From positions 930,001-994,000 of the forward strand of contig JAKVNF010000001.1 in assembly GCA_022483465.1 (NCBI GenBank): a stretch of DNA of 64,000 nt, read 5' to 3'. The notes beneath the pieces were generated by a model. The model searched no databases. It saw nothing but the letters and a program-made list of their open reading frames with translations, and had not been told where the DNA came from. Positions 1-8,695 of this stretch are shown piece after piece; positions within the stretch are counted from its first letter, which is position 1, and every line of letters begins with the position of its first letter. The DNA is from Lachnospiraceae bacterium. GTDB lineage: Bacteria > Bacillota > Clostridia > Lachnospirales > Lachnospiraceae. A program made the position numbers and the translations under genes.

Positions 1-39
1 TTGTTATTTCAAGATGCCCTGTTCTCTTCTGGAAAACGC

Positions 40-1494
40 TCAATAGTACTCGGAAATATAGCTCTCGAGGTCTTCCTGATAAGGCTCAAAGAAGCTCTGA
101 ACATCATCATAGGTCGGATTTGTCGGTCCATTGAAGACCCAGTCCTGAACATAATCCGCCTGGCAAGTTGCAACGTCACTCCAGAACAGTGTCCCAGGCG
201 CTGCAAACATCTGAACCTGTGCAGAATCCGAAGGAGTGAGATCGACAAGAACCTGATTTCCCTGGTAATCAGCGCTCTCAACCGTCGGCGTGTAGGCATT
301 CAAATAGCACATGGACACAGACCACTCGGTGTTCGGCGTCATGCCGCTATAATCCACCTGCTGTGTCACATCGGAAGCTTCCAGGCCTTCTCCGGTCATC
401 CACCACTCGATGAACTTCTCTGCTGCTGCCTTTTCCTCATCGGATGCAGAAGAAGTGATATAGAAGCAGTTTACATCGCCAAGCGCCCAGTCATCCTGAT
501 CGTCTCCAGTGACTGTCGGAACCTTCGCAATGCCATAGTTGATATCGGAAGCATCCAGTGTGCCCTTCAGCCAGCCGCCATTGATCTCAAGTCCAATCTG
601 GCCTGCAGCCATCATGGAATCAATGTCCTTTTCCTTCGGGTTGTCTCCATTATCATAGAGATTCTTCATCCAGATCATGGCATTGGCAAATGCCTCGTTG
701 TCGAGAAGGTTTGCCTTGAAGCCGTTCTCCTCATCACCGGTGATGATATAGTCGGTTCCAAATCTCTGAATGGCCGCCTGATTCTGCCCATTGTAGCAGT
801 AGAACAGGCCGGAGCCGTAGATGGGTTTGTCGGCAGTAGACAGCGCAGTGATCTTCTCAGCTGCTTCTGTCCACTCGTCAAAGGTTGTCGGGATCTCATC
901 CTCGCCGTACCCCGCCTGCTCAAGAAGGTCTTTGTTGTAGTAGAGCATGTAGGTAGAAATCTGGAACGGAATTCCGTAAAGCTGGTCGTTGTTATAGCAA
1001 AGATTCAGGTACGTATCAGAGAAGTCCTCTTTCTTGAGGGAGGTATTGTCCCAGATATCATCAATCGGGAGCAGATAGCTCGAGTACTTCGTGAAATCAT
1101 TGCTGTTGAGGAGAATGAGGTCTGCCGCTTCACCGGTCGGCATGTTCGTCTGCAGCATGTCGGCAAAGGAGGTGGTCCTTGTCATGTCGATATATACATC
1201 CGACTGGGAAGTGTTGAACTTGTCGACAAGTGCCTGCAGGGTATCGCCATCACCGCCGGTCCAGCTGTTCCAGAAAACAACCTTTGTCGCATTTGGATTA
1301 GAAGGCTCTGCATTTTCTGTTGTACTTTCTGCAGCGGCTTCTGTTTCAGTCTCCGCAGCAGCTTCTGTCGCTGCCGCTGTGCCTGCCGTGGTACTGGAAG
1401 TGCTTCCCGAGGAACCTGAAGAGCTGCTTCCGCATCCGGCAACTGCGCACGCTGCCATTGCCGCTGTGAGTAGTACTACGAGTCTCTTTTTCAT
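40..1494 (-). CDS. Carbohydrate ABC transporter substrate-binding lipoprotein
   Basis: Extracytoplasmic sugar-binding lipoprotein of the bacterial family 1 (MalE/UgpB-like) type, 484 aa. A short signal peptide (MKKR followed by a hydrophobic core) ends in lipobox AVAG-C, with Cys21 the lipidated residue. A Ser/Thr/Ala/Glu-rich linker of about 50 residues follows, then a two-lobed binding domain that begins VVFWNSWTGGDGDTLQALV. The frame is open 114 bases further upstream, but ATG 1494 is chosen because it starts the signal peptide and has AGGAAGG just upstream. An operator-like palindrome lies about 75 bases upstream of the start. Only 39 bases remain to the window edge, so permease genes, if linked, lie outside. 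The ligand is unknown; an oligosaccharide is inferred from the neighbouring glycosidases. Confidence 0.9.
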   Translation of the reverse strand: MKKRLVVLLTAAMAACAVAGCGSSSSGSSGSTSSTTAGTAAATEAAAETETEAAAESTTENAEPSNPNATKVVFWNSWTGGDGDTLQALVDKFNTSQSDVYIDMTRTTSFADMLQTNMPTGEAADLILLNSNDFTKYSSYLLPIDDIWDNTSLKKEDFSDTYLNLCYNNDQLYGIPFQISTYMLYYNKDLLEQAGYGEDEIPTTFDEWTEAAEKITALSTADKPIYGSGLFYCYNGQNQAAIQRFGTDYIITGDEENGFKANLLDNEAFANAMIWMKNLYDNGDNPKEKDIDSMMAAGQIGLEINGGWLKGTLDASDINYGIAKVPTVTGDDQDDWALGDVNCFYITSSASDEEKAAAEKFIEWWMTGEGLEASDVTQQVDYSGMTPNTEWSVSMCYLNAYTPTVESADYQGNQVLVDLTPSDSAQVQMFAAPGTLFWSDVATCQADYVQDWVFNGPTNPTYDDVQSFFEPYQEDLESYISEYY

Positions 1495-1567
1495 TTTCCT
1501 TCCTTCTTTCTTTGCCGCATCGGTGACGGCAACCCCTGGATTTTGGTTTTGAGGATTTGCACTTTGC

Positions 1568-1577
1568 GTATACGTAT
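1568..1577. promoter_or_regulatory. Putative LacI-family operator upstream of the binding-protein gene
   Basis: GTATACGTAT contains the palindrome ATACGTAT with the central CG typical of LacI-family operators. The identical ten bases occur at 2851-2860 in front of the adjacent LacI-type gene. Two exact copies, one in each promoter region, suggest that the repressor controls both the transporter gene and itself. No footprint data; inferred from sequence and position. Confidence 0.5.
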
Positions 1578-1705
1578 CCTCACAATCAAAATTATACATC
1601 TTTGCCAACCTTCCGCAAGATGCAAATTATAATCCTCTCATATTTTGTGCAATATCTCCATATATTACTCGTAGATTTAGATATGTTGCACATTCCCTTG
1701 GATAT

Positions 1706-1760
1706 AAAAAGCGCCCTCGGAATCGGAGATCGCAGATTTCCATCTCCTGCCCGAGAGCGC
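1706..1760 (-). terminator. Rho-independent terminator of the LacI-type gene
   Basis: On the minus strand a GC-rich stem (arms 1751-1760 and 1711-1720, with one wobble pair) is extended by an inner arm (1742-1747 with 1725-1730) and followed by five T residues (1706-1710). It lies just downstream of the LacI-type stop codon and before the binding-protein promoter. Confidence 0.8.
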
Positions 1761-1794
1761 CTTTGCGCATGATCTTAACAACATGGCAACCGCA

Positions 1795-2793
1795 CTACAG
1801 CGAATTGCCATTTACGATAGTAAAGGGGATATTAATCCTTTCCGGGACATTCTGTCCCTCGCACAGACCGATGATCGTATCCGCAGCGAGTTTTCCGATC
1901 CGGTCTACATTGTTGTCGAGATATGCAAGGCGGATGTTGCTGCTGCTAGCCATCTCCGGCACCTTGTCGAAAGTCATCATCCCGTACTCTCTTCCGGGCT
2001 CCATACCGCTGCCAAAGAGCCGCTGGATCACCTTCACGGCGAAGGGCGCACCAGAGCAGAGAAATGCCGGCTTTCCGCCTGTATTTTTTTTCATGACTTC
2101 CGCGATCTGTTCAGGATAATCGTCACCCGTGATACAAAGTGGCAGAATATTTGCCTCTGCGCAGGCCTTTTTTACTCCTTCATAGCGGGAATGATGTCCC
2201 GGATTCTCCCTGCCGTCCTTGTCATAATAGGTTGGAGCAACAAAATAAATCTTCTGATAGCCAAAAGAAAGCACATTTTTAGCACTTTCGTATCCTGCTG
2301 CCCGCTCATCAATACCAATACCGCAGACTCCCGCCTCCTCTGCCTCATCAAGAGCCAGAAGGCAAAATTTCTGACGGCCATTTACGTGCAGTAGGCGCTG
2401 CAATTCCTCTCCTTTGTTGATCGGGTTCATGACAATCCCGTCCACGTTGTAATTCTCAAGGAGTTTAAGCATCTGTGCCTCCAGCGACTTATCATCTCCA
2501 TGTACCAAAATGTTCAGGATGTATCCATGTCTGACTGCTTCCCTTGTCATGGAGTTGCAGATTTCGGCGTAATAAACGTTGTCAAGAAACGGAATGATAA
2601 CGCCAAGCATCCTGCTTCTTCCGAGTGTGAGCGTTCTTGCCGTAAGGTTCGGCTCATAGTGAAGTTCCTTTGCTTTGGTTAGAATAGCCTGCTTTGTTTT
2701 CTCGCTGATTCTCCCATTTCCGTGCAGTGCACGCTGTACCGTGGTCAGGGAAACCCCGCATTCCCTGGCGATATCCTTTGTTGTGACAGCCAT
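1795..2793 (-). CDS. LacI family transcriptional regulator
   Basis: DNA-binding repressor of 332 aa. The N-terminal LacI helix-turn-helix (about residues 3-25, TTKDIARECGVSLTTVQRAL) and hinge (NLTARTLTLGRSRMLGVIIP) precede a periplasmic-binding-protein-like sugar sensor domain (about 60-330). The frame continues upstream to 2835, but ATG 2793 is preferred: it has AGGGGG seven bases upstream and places the HTH at the usual position. A palindrome identical to one in front of the neighbouring binding-protein gene lies 58 bases upstream, suggesting autoregulation and control of sugar uptake. The effector is probably a sugar or sugar phosphate but cannot be named. Confidence 0.9.
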   Translation of the reverse strand: MAVTTKDIARECGVSLTTVQRALHGNGRISEKTKQAILTKAKELHYEPNLTARTLTLGRSRMLGVIIPFLDNVYYAEICNSMTREAVRHGYILNILVHGDDKSLEAQMLKLLENYNVDGIVMNPINKGEELQRLLHVNGRQKFCLLALDEAEEAGVCGIGIDERAAGYESAKNVLSFGYQKIYFVAPTYYDKDGRENPGHHSRYEGVKKACAEANILPLCITGDDYPEQIAEVMKKNTGGKPAFLCSGAPFAVKVIQRLFGSGMEPGREYGMMTFDKVPEMASSSNIRLAYLDNNVDRIGKLAADTIIGLCEGQNVPERINIPFTIVNGNSL

Positions 2794-2850
2794 AATAGCC
2801 CCCTGGTTGCTTTTGGTTTCTTCCATATGTGACATATCTACCCGTACAAG

Positions 2851-2860
2851 GTATACGTAT
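2851..2860. promoter_or_regulatory. Putative LacI-family operator upstream of the regulator gene
   Basis: Second exact copy of GTATACGTAT (palindromic core ATACGTAT), 58 bases upstream of the LacI-type start codon. See the matching site at 1568-1577. Confidence 0.5.
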
Positions 2861-3258
2861 TCATCTTACAACAAATCAACAGAAAAGCAATTATAGCTTC
2901 GATATTGATGTAAGCCCCATGTTTTTCAAAAATCCAGGCACAGATTGTACCCAGCTTTGAAGCAGCCCCAGTTGGTCAGGATATGAAAAATCTCTCCGCG
3001 GTTTTTCGGCTTCCTGTAAATGTTGTGTGAATTGAGAAAAAATATAAATTTTGATGTGTAAACTGGGTTAGCATATATTGCCTGCCGCCTTGGTGCCTTG
3101 CCGCAATCAACACCTCAAAGGTAAAAATACGGTGTGTCTTCCGAAAAAGCCATAGCATGCCAGTTTACTATCCTTTCAGCCATTTGCTTCTTCATGAAGT
3201 TTTATTCATCAGATCAAACCAGTCTCATTCCCAGGGGGGACAGTTCGCTTTCCGAAAG
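2861..3258. other. Intergenic stretch without a convincing gene
   Basis: Between the LacI-type promoter and the terminator of the glycosidase operon. The sequence is AT-richer than its surroundings. Short open frames exist (for example 60 codons on the minus strand at 2976-3158), but none has a good ribosome binding site or a recognisable motif. No RNA gene or repeat was recognised. Confidence 0.5.
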
Positions 3259-3284
3259 AAAAAAGAAGGACACGAATGTCCTTC
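3257..3284 (-). terminator. Rho-independent terminator of the GH operon
   Basis: Minus-strand stem GAAGGACA / TGTCCTTC closed by a TTCG tetraloop (3265-3284) and followed by a run of T residues. It lies 128 bases downstream of the GH36 stop codon and ends the leftward polysaccharide operon. Confidence 0.85.
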
Positions 3285-3411
3285 TCCGGAGATTCCTCAT
3301 GATGCTGTCAGAGGCATTTCGCAAGAGCACTTTGTCCCGGTTCTGCCTCAATCAAGCTGTGTTCTTTTCACACTCAGCTGTTATTGTTTTTTTGCAGTTC
3401 TCATTGCCTCC

Positions 3412-5541
3412 TCAAATATAGGATAGAGCAAAGACTCTTGCGCATGGTGCATCCGGCATTTCCACATGAAGGCGGGCATTTTTCACGTCAAACTGACAGT
3501 CTTCCGTTTCCGGATAGAGGACACGGACCTTTCGAATTTCTGGCAGCATAGAAAGATCAAGGTCTGCTGTCTTCTGCTTCTCACACCAGACCGTAAGATA
3601 CGCCTTTTCTTCGTTCCGAAGGCCGTATGCATATGCTCCCGAACGAACTGTCGAAAAGCCCAGCGGCCAGAACGGGTGCATCTTTGCAAGATCTTCCCGG
3701 ATGTCCTTATAACACGCAATTCCCTCCCTTAGCAGCTCCCTCTGTGGTGCCCCAAGGTCCCATACGCGCCCACTCATGTAAGGCCGGAGCAGCATGCCGT
3801 TTGCCATGTTCCAGATGACATGCTCCCGGTCATCCTCGTAAGGGTAAACCCACATTCCTGCCTGTTCCGGCGTGACAGCAGAAGCGACATTGGATGCGAT
3901 ATGCGCATTGGAGACCGCATCGGTTTGATCGCTCGTCGACTGCAGACTGTGAAGGGAGAGAAGGCCATAGTCCATCCGCTGTCCCCCGCTGCCGCAGTTT
4001 TCGATCACGAGGTCCGGATGGCGCGCATACAGTGCGCGGATCCAGTCATAGTAAGCTCGGTAGTGTGCAAGAAGAGCCTCTCCAGGGCTGTCGGCCCCAA
4101 GATCCGATCCGACTCCAGTCGTCACGTTATAGTCAATCTTGAAGTAAGCGATTCCGTAGTCGCGAATCAAGCGCTCCACGGTATCTGTCGCGTATGCACG
4201 GACGTCCGGATTTCGGAAATCCAGGAGATAGCGCTTATTGTCAACTCGCCGCTTCCCGTGGAGGCAAAAGAACCAGTCATCGGGCAGCGTGTGAGAGAGA
4301 GCGCATGCGGTACCCATGACCTCGATCTCAAGCCACAGCCCCATCTTCATTCCCCTGCTTCTTGCATAATCGCAGATGGTTTTCATTCCCTCCGGGAACC
4401 GCTCTGCGGATTCCTCCCATTCTCCGACACGGTCCCACCAGGCGCCGCTGTCATACCAGCCGCAGTCCATGCAGTAGATCTCACAGCCAAGGGAAGCCGC
4501 AAGGTCGATGGTCCGCTTCTCCCGCTCACTGGTCGGATCACCAAAAAGGCAGTTCATGTAGTCGTTAAAGATGATGGCAGGCTTTTCATCGTCTGCATTG
4601 CGTCTCCGAATCCTGCGGCGGTAGTCCGTGAGGGCTGAAATTGCATCGGAAACATTTCCCCTTACGCAGCCGAAAGACGCGGGAACGGTCGTGAAGGTCT
4701 CCCCAGGGCATAGCTTTTTCCAGAATCCAGAGAGATCATCCGGGCCGAGAAGGCAGACATACAGATTCTCACCCACATCAGATCCATATTCGATCTCCCA
4801 GGAGGCAGAGGTCTCGATCTCAAAGAAGCTGATCTCCCCCGTCTCTGTGTTCTCACACATTCCTATCGGCAGATGCTCAGAGGCAGACCAGGAGCCGATG
4901 CTCCCGTAATGAAACACGCTGTTGCTCCTGTCCGGCAGGTTGTAGCCATGTACTGCCATGTGGGTAAGGCCAAGGTCTCTGCAGTCGAAGGAAGACCATT
5001 GTGCCTCTGCGGACCAGCTGTTGTTCGGGACGAGGATCTTCGTCTTCTCATACCAGGGAATTTCCCCGTTTTTCGAGAGGCCTCCGTAGCTGAAAGATCC
5101 AGCAAAGTCGATGCCAATCTTCTCCTCTGTGGTGTTTTTGATCTCCGAATAGCACCGGACACAGGGAATGCCGGAGAAAGTCTGCAGATGATAGGTCACA
5201 AGAAGTCCGTGGGCACTCTCAAGGACAAGTTTTAACTCCCTTCCCCCCTGTCTTGTCTCCACAGTGTGGTGAACATACCTGAGCGCACAGGACTCACTTC
5301 CTGAATCATGCTTGTTTCCGTGAAGGTCAAGGCTGCTCTCTCCCGTCACCTGAAGCGAAACAAGCGGATGGGTTCTCGATATACCGCGGTCTTCTGCACC
5401 ATGTCCCCGAAGCGGTGCAAGATCTTCTTTCCCTCTCTTTTCCGCACATACTGCGGAGGCATCCACAAGTTCCACCGTCTTGTCATCGTTTATCCGGATT
5501 GCAATCCGAAGACCTGCCTCCTCAAGCTCTATTCGTTCCAT
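3412..5541 (-). CDS. GH36 alpha-galactosidase
   Basis: Cytoplasmic retaining alpha-galactosidase-type enzyme, 709 aa, the usual length for GH36. The frame is open through the preceding GH127 gene, but a separate start is supported: ATG 5541 (MERIELEEAG) has AGGGAAGGGAG just upstream, and the frame before it matches no glycosidase. An N-terminal beta domain leads into the TIM barrel (from about residue 330). Catalytic motifs are present: KIDYN (nucleophile Asp), ENCGSGGQRMDYG in the substrate pocket, and SDQTD (acid/base Asp). No signal peptide. Last gene of the operon before a strong terminator. It probably removes alpha-galactosyl units from imported oligosaccharides; the exact substrate is inferred. 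Confidence 0.9.
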   Translation of the reverse strand: MERIELEEAGLRIAIRINDDKTVELVDASAVCAEKRGKEDLAPLRGHGAEDRGISRTHPLVSLQVTGESSLDLHGNKHDSGSESCALRYVHHTVETRQGGRELKLVLESAHGLLVTYHLQTFSGIPCVRCYSEIKNTTEEKIGIDFAGSFSYGGLSKNGEIPWYEKTKILVPNNSWSAEAQWSSFDCRDLGLTHMAVHGYNLPDRSNSVFHYGSIGSWSASEHLPIGMCENTETGEISFFEIETSASWEIEYGSDVGENLYVCLLGPDDLSGFWKKLCPGETFTTVPASFGCVRGNVSDAISALTDYRRRIRRRNADDEKPAIIFNDYMNCLFGDPTSEREKRTIDLAASLGCEIYCMDCGWYDSGAWWDRVGEWEESAERFPEGMKTICDYARSRGMKMGLWLEIEVMGTACALSHTLPDDWFFCLHGKRRVDNKRYLLDFRNPDVRAYATDTVERLIRDYGIAYFKIDYNVTTGVGSDLGADSPGEALLAHYRAYYDWIRALYARHPDLVIENCGSGGQRMDYGLLSLHSLQSTSDQTDAVSNAHIASNVASAVTPEQAGMWVYPYEDDREHVIWNMANGMLLRPYMSGRVWDLGAPQRELLREGIACYKDIREDLAKMHPFWPLGFSTVRSGAYAYGLRNEEKAYLTVWCEKQKTADLDLSMLPEIRKVRVLYPETEDCQFDVKNARLHVEMPDAPCARVFALSYI

Positions 5542-5597
5542 TTGTCTCCCTTCCCTTTTCAAGTTTTTGCCCTGCTGCCCTGATCTCCGGACGTCTC

Positions 5598-7566
5598 TTA
5601 CGGGATCTCCCGCACAAAGACGCGCATCTCCCCCCGGCTCCCGGTTGCCCCAGAGGTAATAGGGCACAAACGCAAGGTTCTGGATCTTCTCCCCGGGCCG
5701 CTCCTGGTTGTAGAGCGCATTCTCCGAGGGGAGAAAGCGGACACCCTGGGCCCTCAGAACCACAGCGCCCTCACAAACGCCCTCGCCCTTCTCCTCCATA
5801 ACCGGTGTCTGCTCCGGGAGTGCGAGGTTCCAGAGCTTCTCCCCGTTGTCGCAGGACTCCATGCAGTAGACAACAGGACCGCGGAAGAGACAGACAAGGC
5901 CGGCATCCTGCCGCACGTTCCCGTTCGCATAGAGTCTTCCCGGCGGCATGGCAAAGCTGATTTCCAGGGTATCGCCGCCCCGCCACGGGCCGGCAGCATA
6001 GAGATACCCGTCCTTTTGTTCCGGTTTGAGGAGACGCTTTCCGTTTCGACGGACACAGACCTCCTTTGCATACCCCGGGATCCGGACTGCCAGGGTGAAA
6101 TCTCTTCCGTCATCATTGGTCAGGATCTCGTAGCGGATCCTTCCGTTCCACGGATAGCCGCTCTCTGCCCGCAGAGAAACATTCGGGATTGTCCTTGACG
6201 TGTAGATGCCGCCAAGGTACAGGTGGCAGAAAATCGTGTCCTCGTTCTCTCCGTACGCATAGCGGGGAAGAGAGGTGATCAGTCTTGCGACATTCGGCGG
6301 ACAGCAGGCACAGGCATACCACTCCGGTCTTCTCGGGAGAACGTGCTGATAGCCCTTTACGGTTCCGTCCACCCTGGGATCCACCTCGAGCGGATTGCAG
6401 TAGAAAAAGCGCTTCCCGTCCTTCTGCATGCCGGAGAGCATGCCATTGTAGAGCGCGCGCTCCATCACATCCCCGTAGCTGCCTTTCGTCTCAAGCTGCA
6501 GCATTCTCCTTGAGAAAAAGATGAGGGCGACCGCGGCACAGGTCTCCGCATAGGCAGTATCATTCGGAAGGTCATAGTCCTTCGTAAAGGCCTCGCCCTG
6601 GGCTGTCTGTCCGACGCCGCCTGTTACGTACATCTGCCTGTCCGCGATGTTGGCAAAGAGGGTCTCACAGGCCTTTTTGAGCGAAGCATCCCCTGTCTCT
6701 GCGGCAAGGTCCGCCATGGCGGTGTAGAGGTACAGGGCACGCACGGCATGTCCCTCCGCATGGTCCATCTCCCGCACCGGACGGTCATTGAGAAGATAGA
6801 CTTCATCCTTCGGGTCCATGCCCCAGATCTTCACCCTGTGGTGCTGTGCCTCCTCCTGAAAGTAGCCCGGTCTGGTTCCCCGCTCATCGATGAAGTATTC
6901 CGCAAGATCCAGATAGTCCCTCTTTCCCGTCACGTGATAGAGGCGAAGAAGCGCTGTCTCGATCTCCGGATGTCCGGGGATTCCCCGCGTCTTTCCCCTG
7001 CCAAAGCGCCTGCACAGGCAGTCCGCGATCTTCTCCCCGACGTCCAACAGGTCCGTCTTCCCGGTCGCCTCATAGTCTGCCACGGCTGCCTCAATCATGT
7101 GCCCCATGCAGTAGAGTTCATGGGCCTCCTGGAGGTTGCTGAACTTCGCATCCGGCTCTTTGATCTGAAAATAGGTGTCCAGGTACCCGTCTTTTTCCTG
7201 GGCACGCCGCACGAGGTCGGTAAAGCGCTCCAGCTTTTTTTCAAAGCGCTCCCGGTCCTCCTGCCGGTCCGCGATGGCAGCCGCGTTCGAGAGCGCCTCC
7301 GCCCACTTTGCGGCATCACTGTCCTGGAACACCATGCCGTAGAATTCTCCCTCTGCATCTCCTGCGGCAATGCGGAAGTTCTCAAAGGCATGACTTTTTT
7401 CAATGCCGGGGATCTCGTCCTTCAGGATCTTCTCCTGATAGGGGAGCACCGTGTGCAGGATGAGATCCTCGTAGGGGCTCCAGAACGGATCCGAAAGATG
7501 AAGCTGTCGAATCCCGGCCCTCTCTTCTCTTCTTGCTCCCCGGTTTCTCTTACTTTCCTTTTCCAT
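5598..7566 (-). CDS. GH127 beta-L-arabinofuranosidase (3' frameshift)
   Basis: Zinc-dependent GH127 enzyme, about 655 aa when corrected, matching the length of Bifidobacterium HypBA1. Active-site pattern is complete: GEAF (acid/base Glu), sixteen residues later ETC (zinc Glu/Cys), then CACCPPN with tandem Cys. The core motif SDPFWSPY marks the N terminus. Near the 3' end a run of six C on the plus strand (5630-5635) shifts the frame. With five C the protein would end PGEMRVFVREIP and stop at 5598-5600, the classic family C terminus. As written, the frame instead runs on into GH36, giving an apparent 1,423-codon fusion. Start ATG 7566 is tentative (ATG 7581 is possible); it overlaps the end of the DUF6171 gene. 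Confidence 0.85.
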
Positions 7567-7825
7567 TCTTCCATTTCCCATAGGGGCACCTGCCATCCCG
7601 AAGGGCTGCGCGCAGCTCCACAAAGCAGCCGCAGGCATTGCAGGTCGCCCGGCCGAGGTAGCTGCACGTCCTGCAGACGGCAAGCCGCTCTCTCACAACC
7701 GGCTCCTTTGCCTTCTCCTCTGGCTCCATGAGGTCCAGGAGCCTCTTGATATCTCTCTCGTAGGCCTCCGGATCGATCTCCTCAAGAAAGCACTTCCGGC
7801 AGGGTACCCCTTTCATCTCACACAT
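7550..7825 (-). CDS. DUF6171-like Cys-rich small protein
   Basis: A 91-aa protein with two cysteine clusters: CRKC near the N terminus, and a C-terminal CRTC...CNACGCF followed by a final Cys (RCPYGKW). This matches the layout of DUF6171, a small putative zinc-ribbon family common in Lachnospiraceae. ATG 7825 overlaps the stop of the preceding GH43 remnant (ATGTGTGA), and the 3' end overlaps the GH127 start, so it is embedded in the glycosidase operon by translational coupling. The function is unknown; metal binding is inferred from the paired CxxC motifs. The alternative start ATG 7816 would lose three residues. Confidence 0.7.
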   Translation of the reverse strand: MCEMKGVPCRKCFLEEIDPEAYERDIKRLLDLMEPEEKAKEPVVRERLAVCRTCSYLGRATCNACGCFVELRAALRDGRCPYGKWKNGKGK

Positions 7826-8695
7826 CCGGCGAGAGGACGGGGAACCCGTCCCTGTCATAGGCAACATGCAGGCAGAAAGCATGCCGGGCGCCGTCAAAGA
7901 GGGGATCTCCCTCAGAGGCAGCGCCGCTTGTCCTTGCGTGGAACACGCAGACATCACTTCCGTCCTCGTCATCTGTGGTAAAGCTGTTGTGTCCGGGACC
8001 GAAGAGGTGCTTTTCTGGGATTGTGCGAAGGATGGGCTCCCTCTTTTTGGTCCAGGAAGCAGGATCCAGAAGGTCCGCATCGGCATCGGCAGAGAGAAGC
8101 CCCATGCAGTAGGCGGCGCTCGTGTCACTCGCAGAAAACGTCAGAAAAACTTTCCCATTTCGGATGAGTACCGCGGGACCCTCATTCACCCAGAAGCCAT
8201 GCCGCTCCCAGGGGTAGTCCGGCGTTGTCAGCAGCTCCTGCACTGTCGCAAGCTTTGTCGCCGTTGCCAGGCGGCCGATGTAGAGGTTTGAGATCTGCTT
8301 TCCGACGCCGACCTTTTCCGCCCAGACGTAATACCAGCTGCCTGCGTGGAAAAAGACTGTCGCATCGAGGGAGAAGGCGCGGAAGGAGAATTCATCCTCT
8401 CCCGCGCACTGCATCTGTCCGCACTCCTCCCAGGGATCTTTCATCGGGTCCTGTCCTGTGCAGTGCAGGACATATGGGCGCAGTTTCCAGATATCATCCT
8501 TCTCGCTCCCCGCAAAGTAGAGATACCAGCCGCCAAAAAGGTAATGGAGTTCCGGAGCCCAGATGTTGAAGCTCATGGGACCCGTCTCATGCTTTTTCCA
8601 GATGAGTTTCTCCTCTGCCTGCGGAAGGCCGCGGAGCGTATGTGCGTGCCGCAGCGCAATCCCGTCAAAGGAGGGAAGGCTCGCCGTAAAGTAAT

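Noticed and set aside
2976-3158. 60-codon minus-strand frame
   Set aside because: No ribosome binding site and no motif; probably chance in AT-rich intergenic DNA.
3412-7683. A single 1,423-codon GH127-GH36 fusion enzyme
   Set aside because: The GH127 end in the alternate frame is a perfect family C terminus, and GH36 has its own start and ribosome binding site; a one-base change in a C run explains the fusion.
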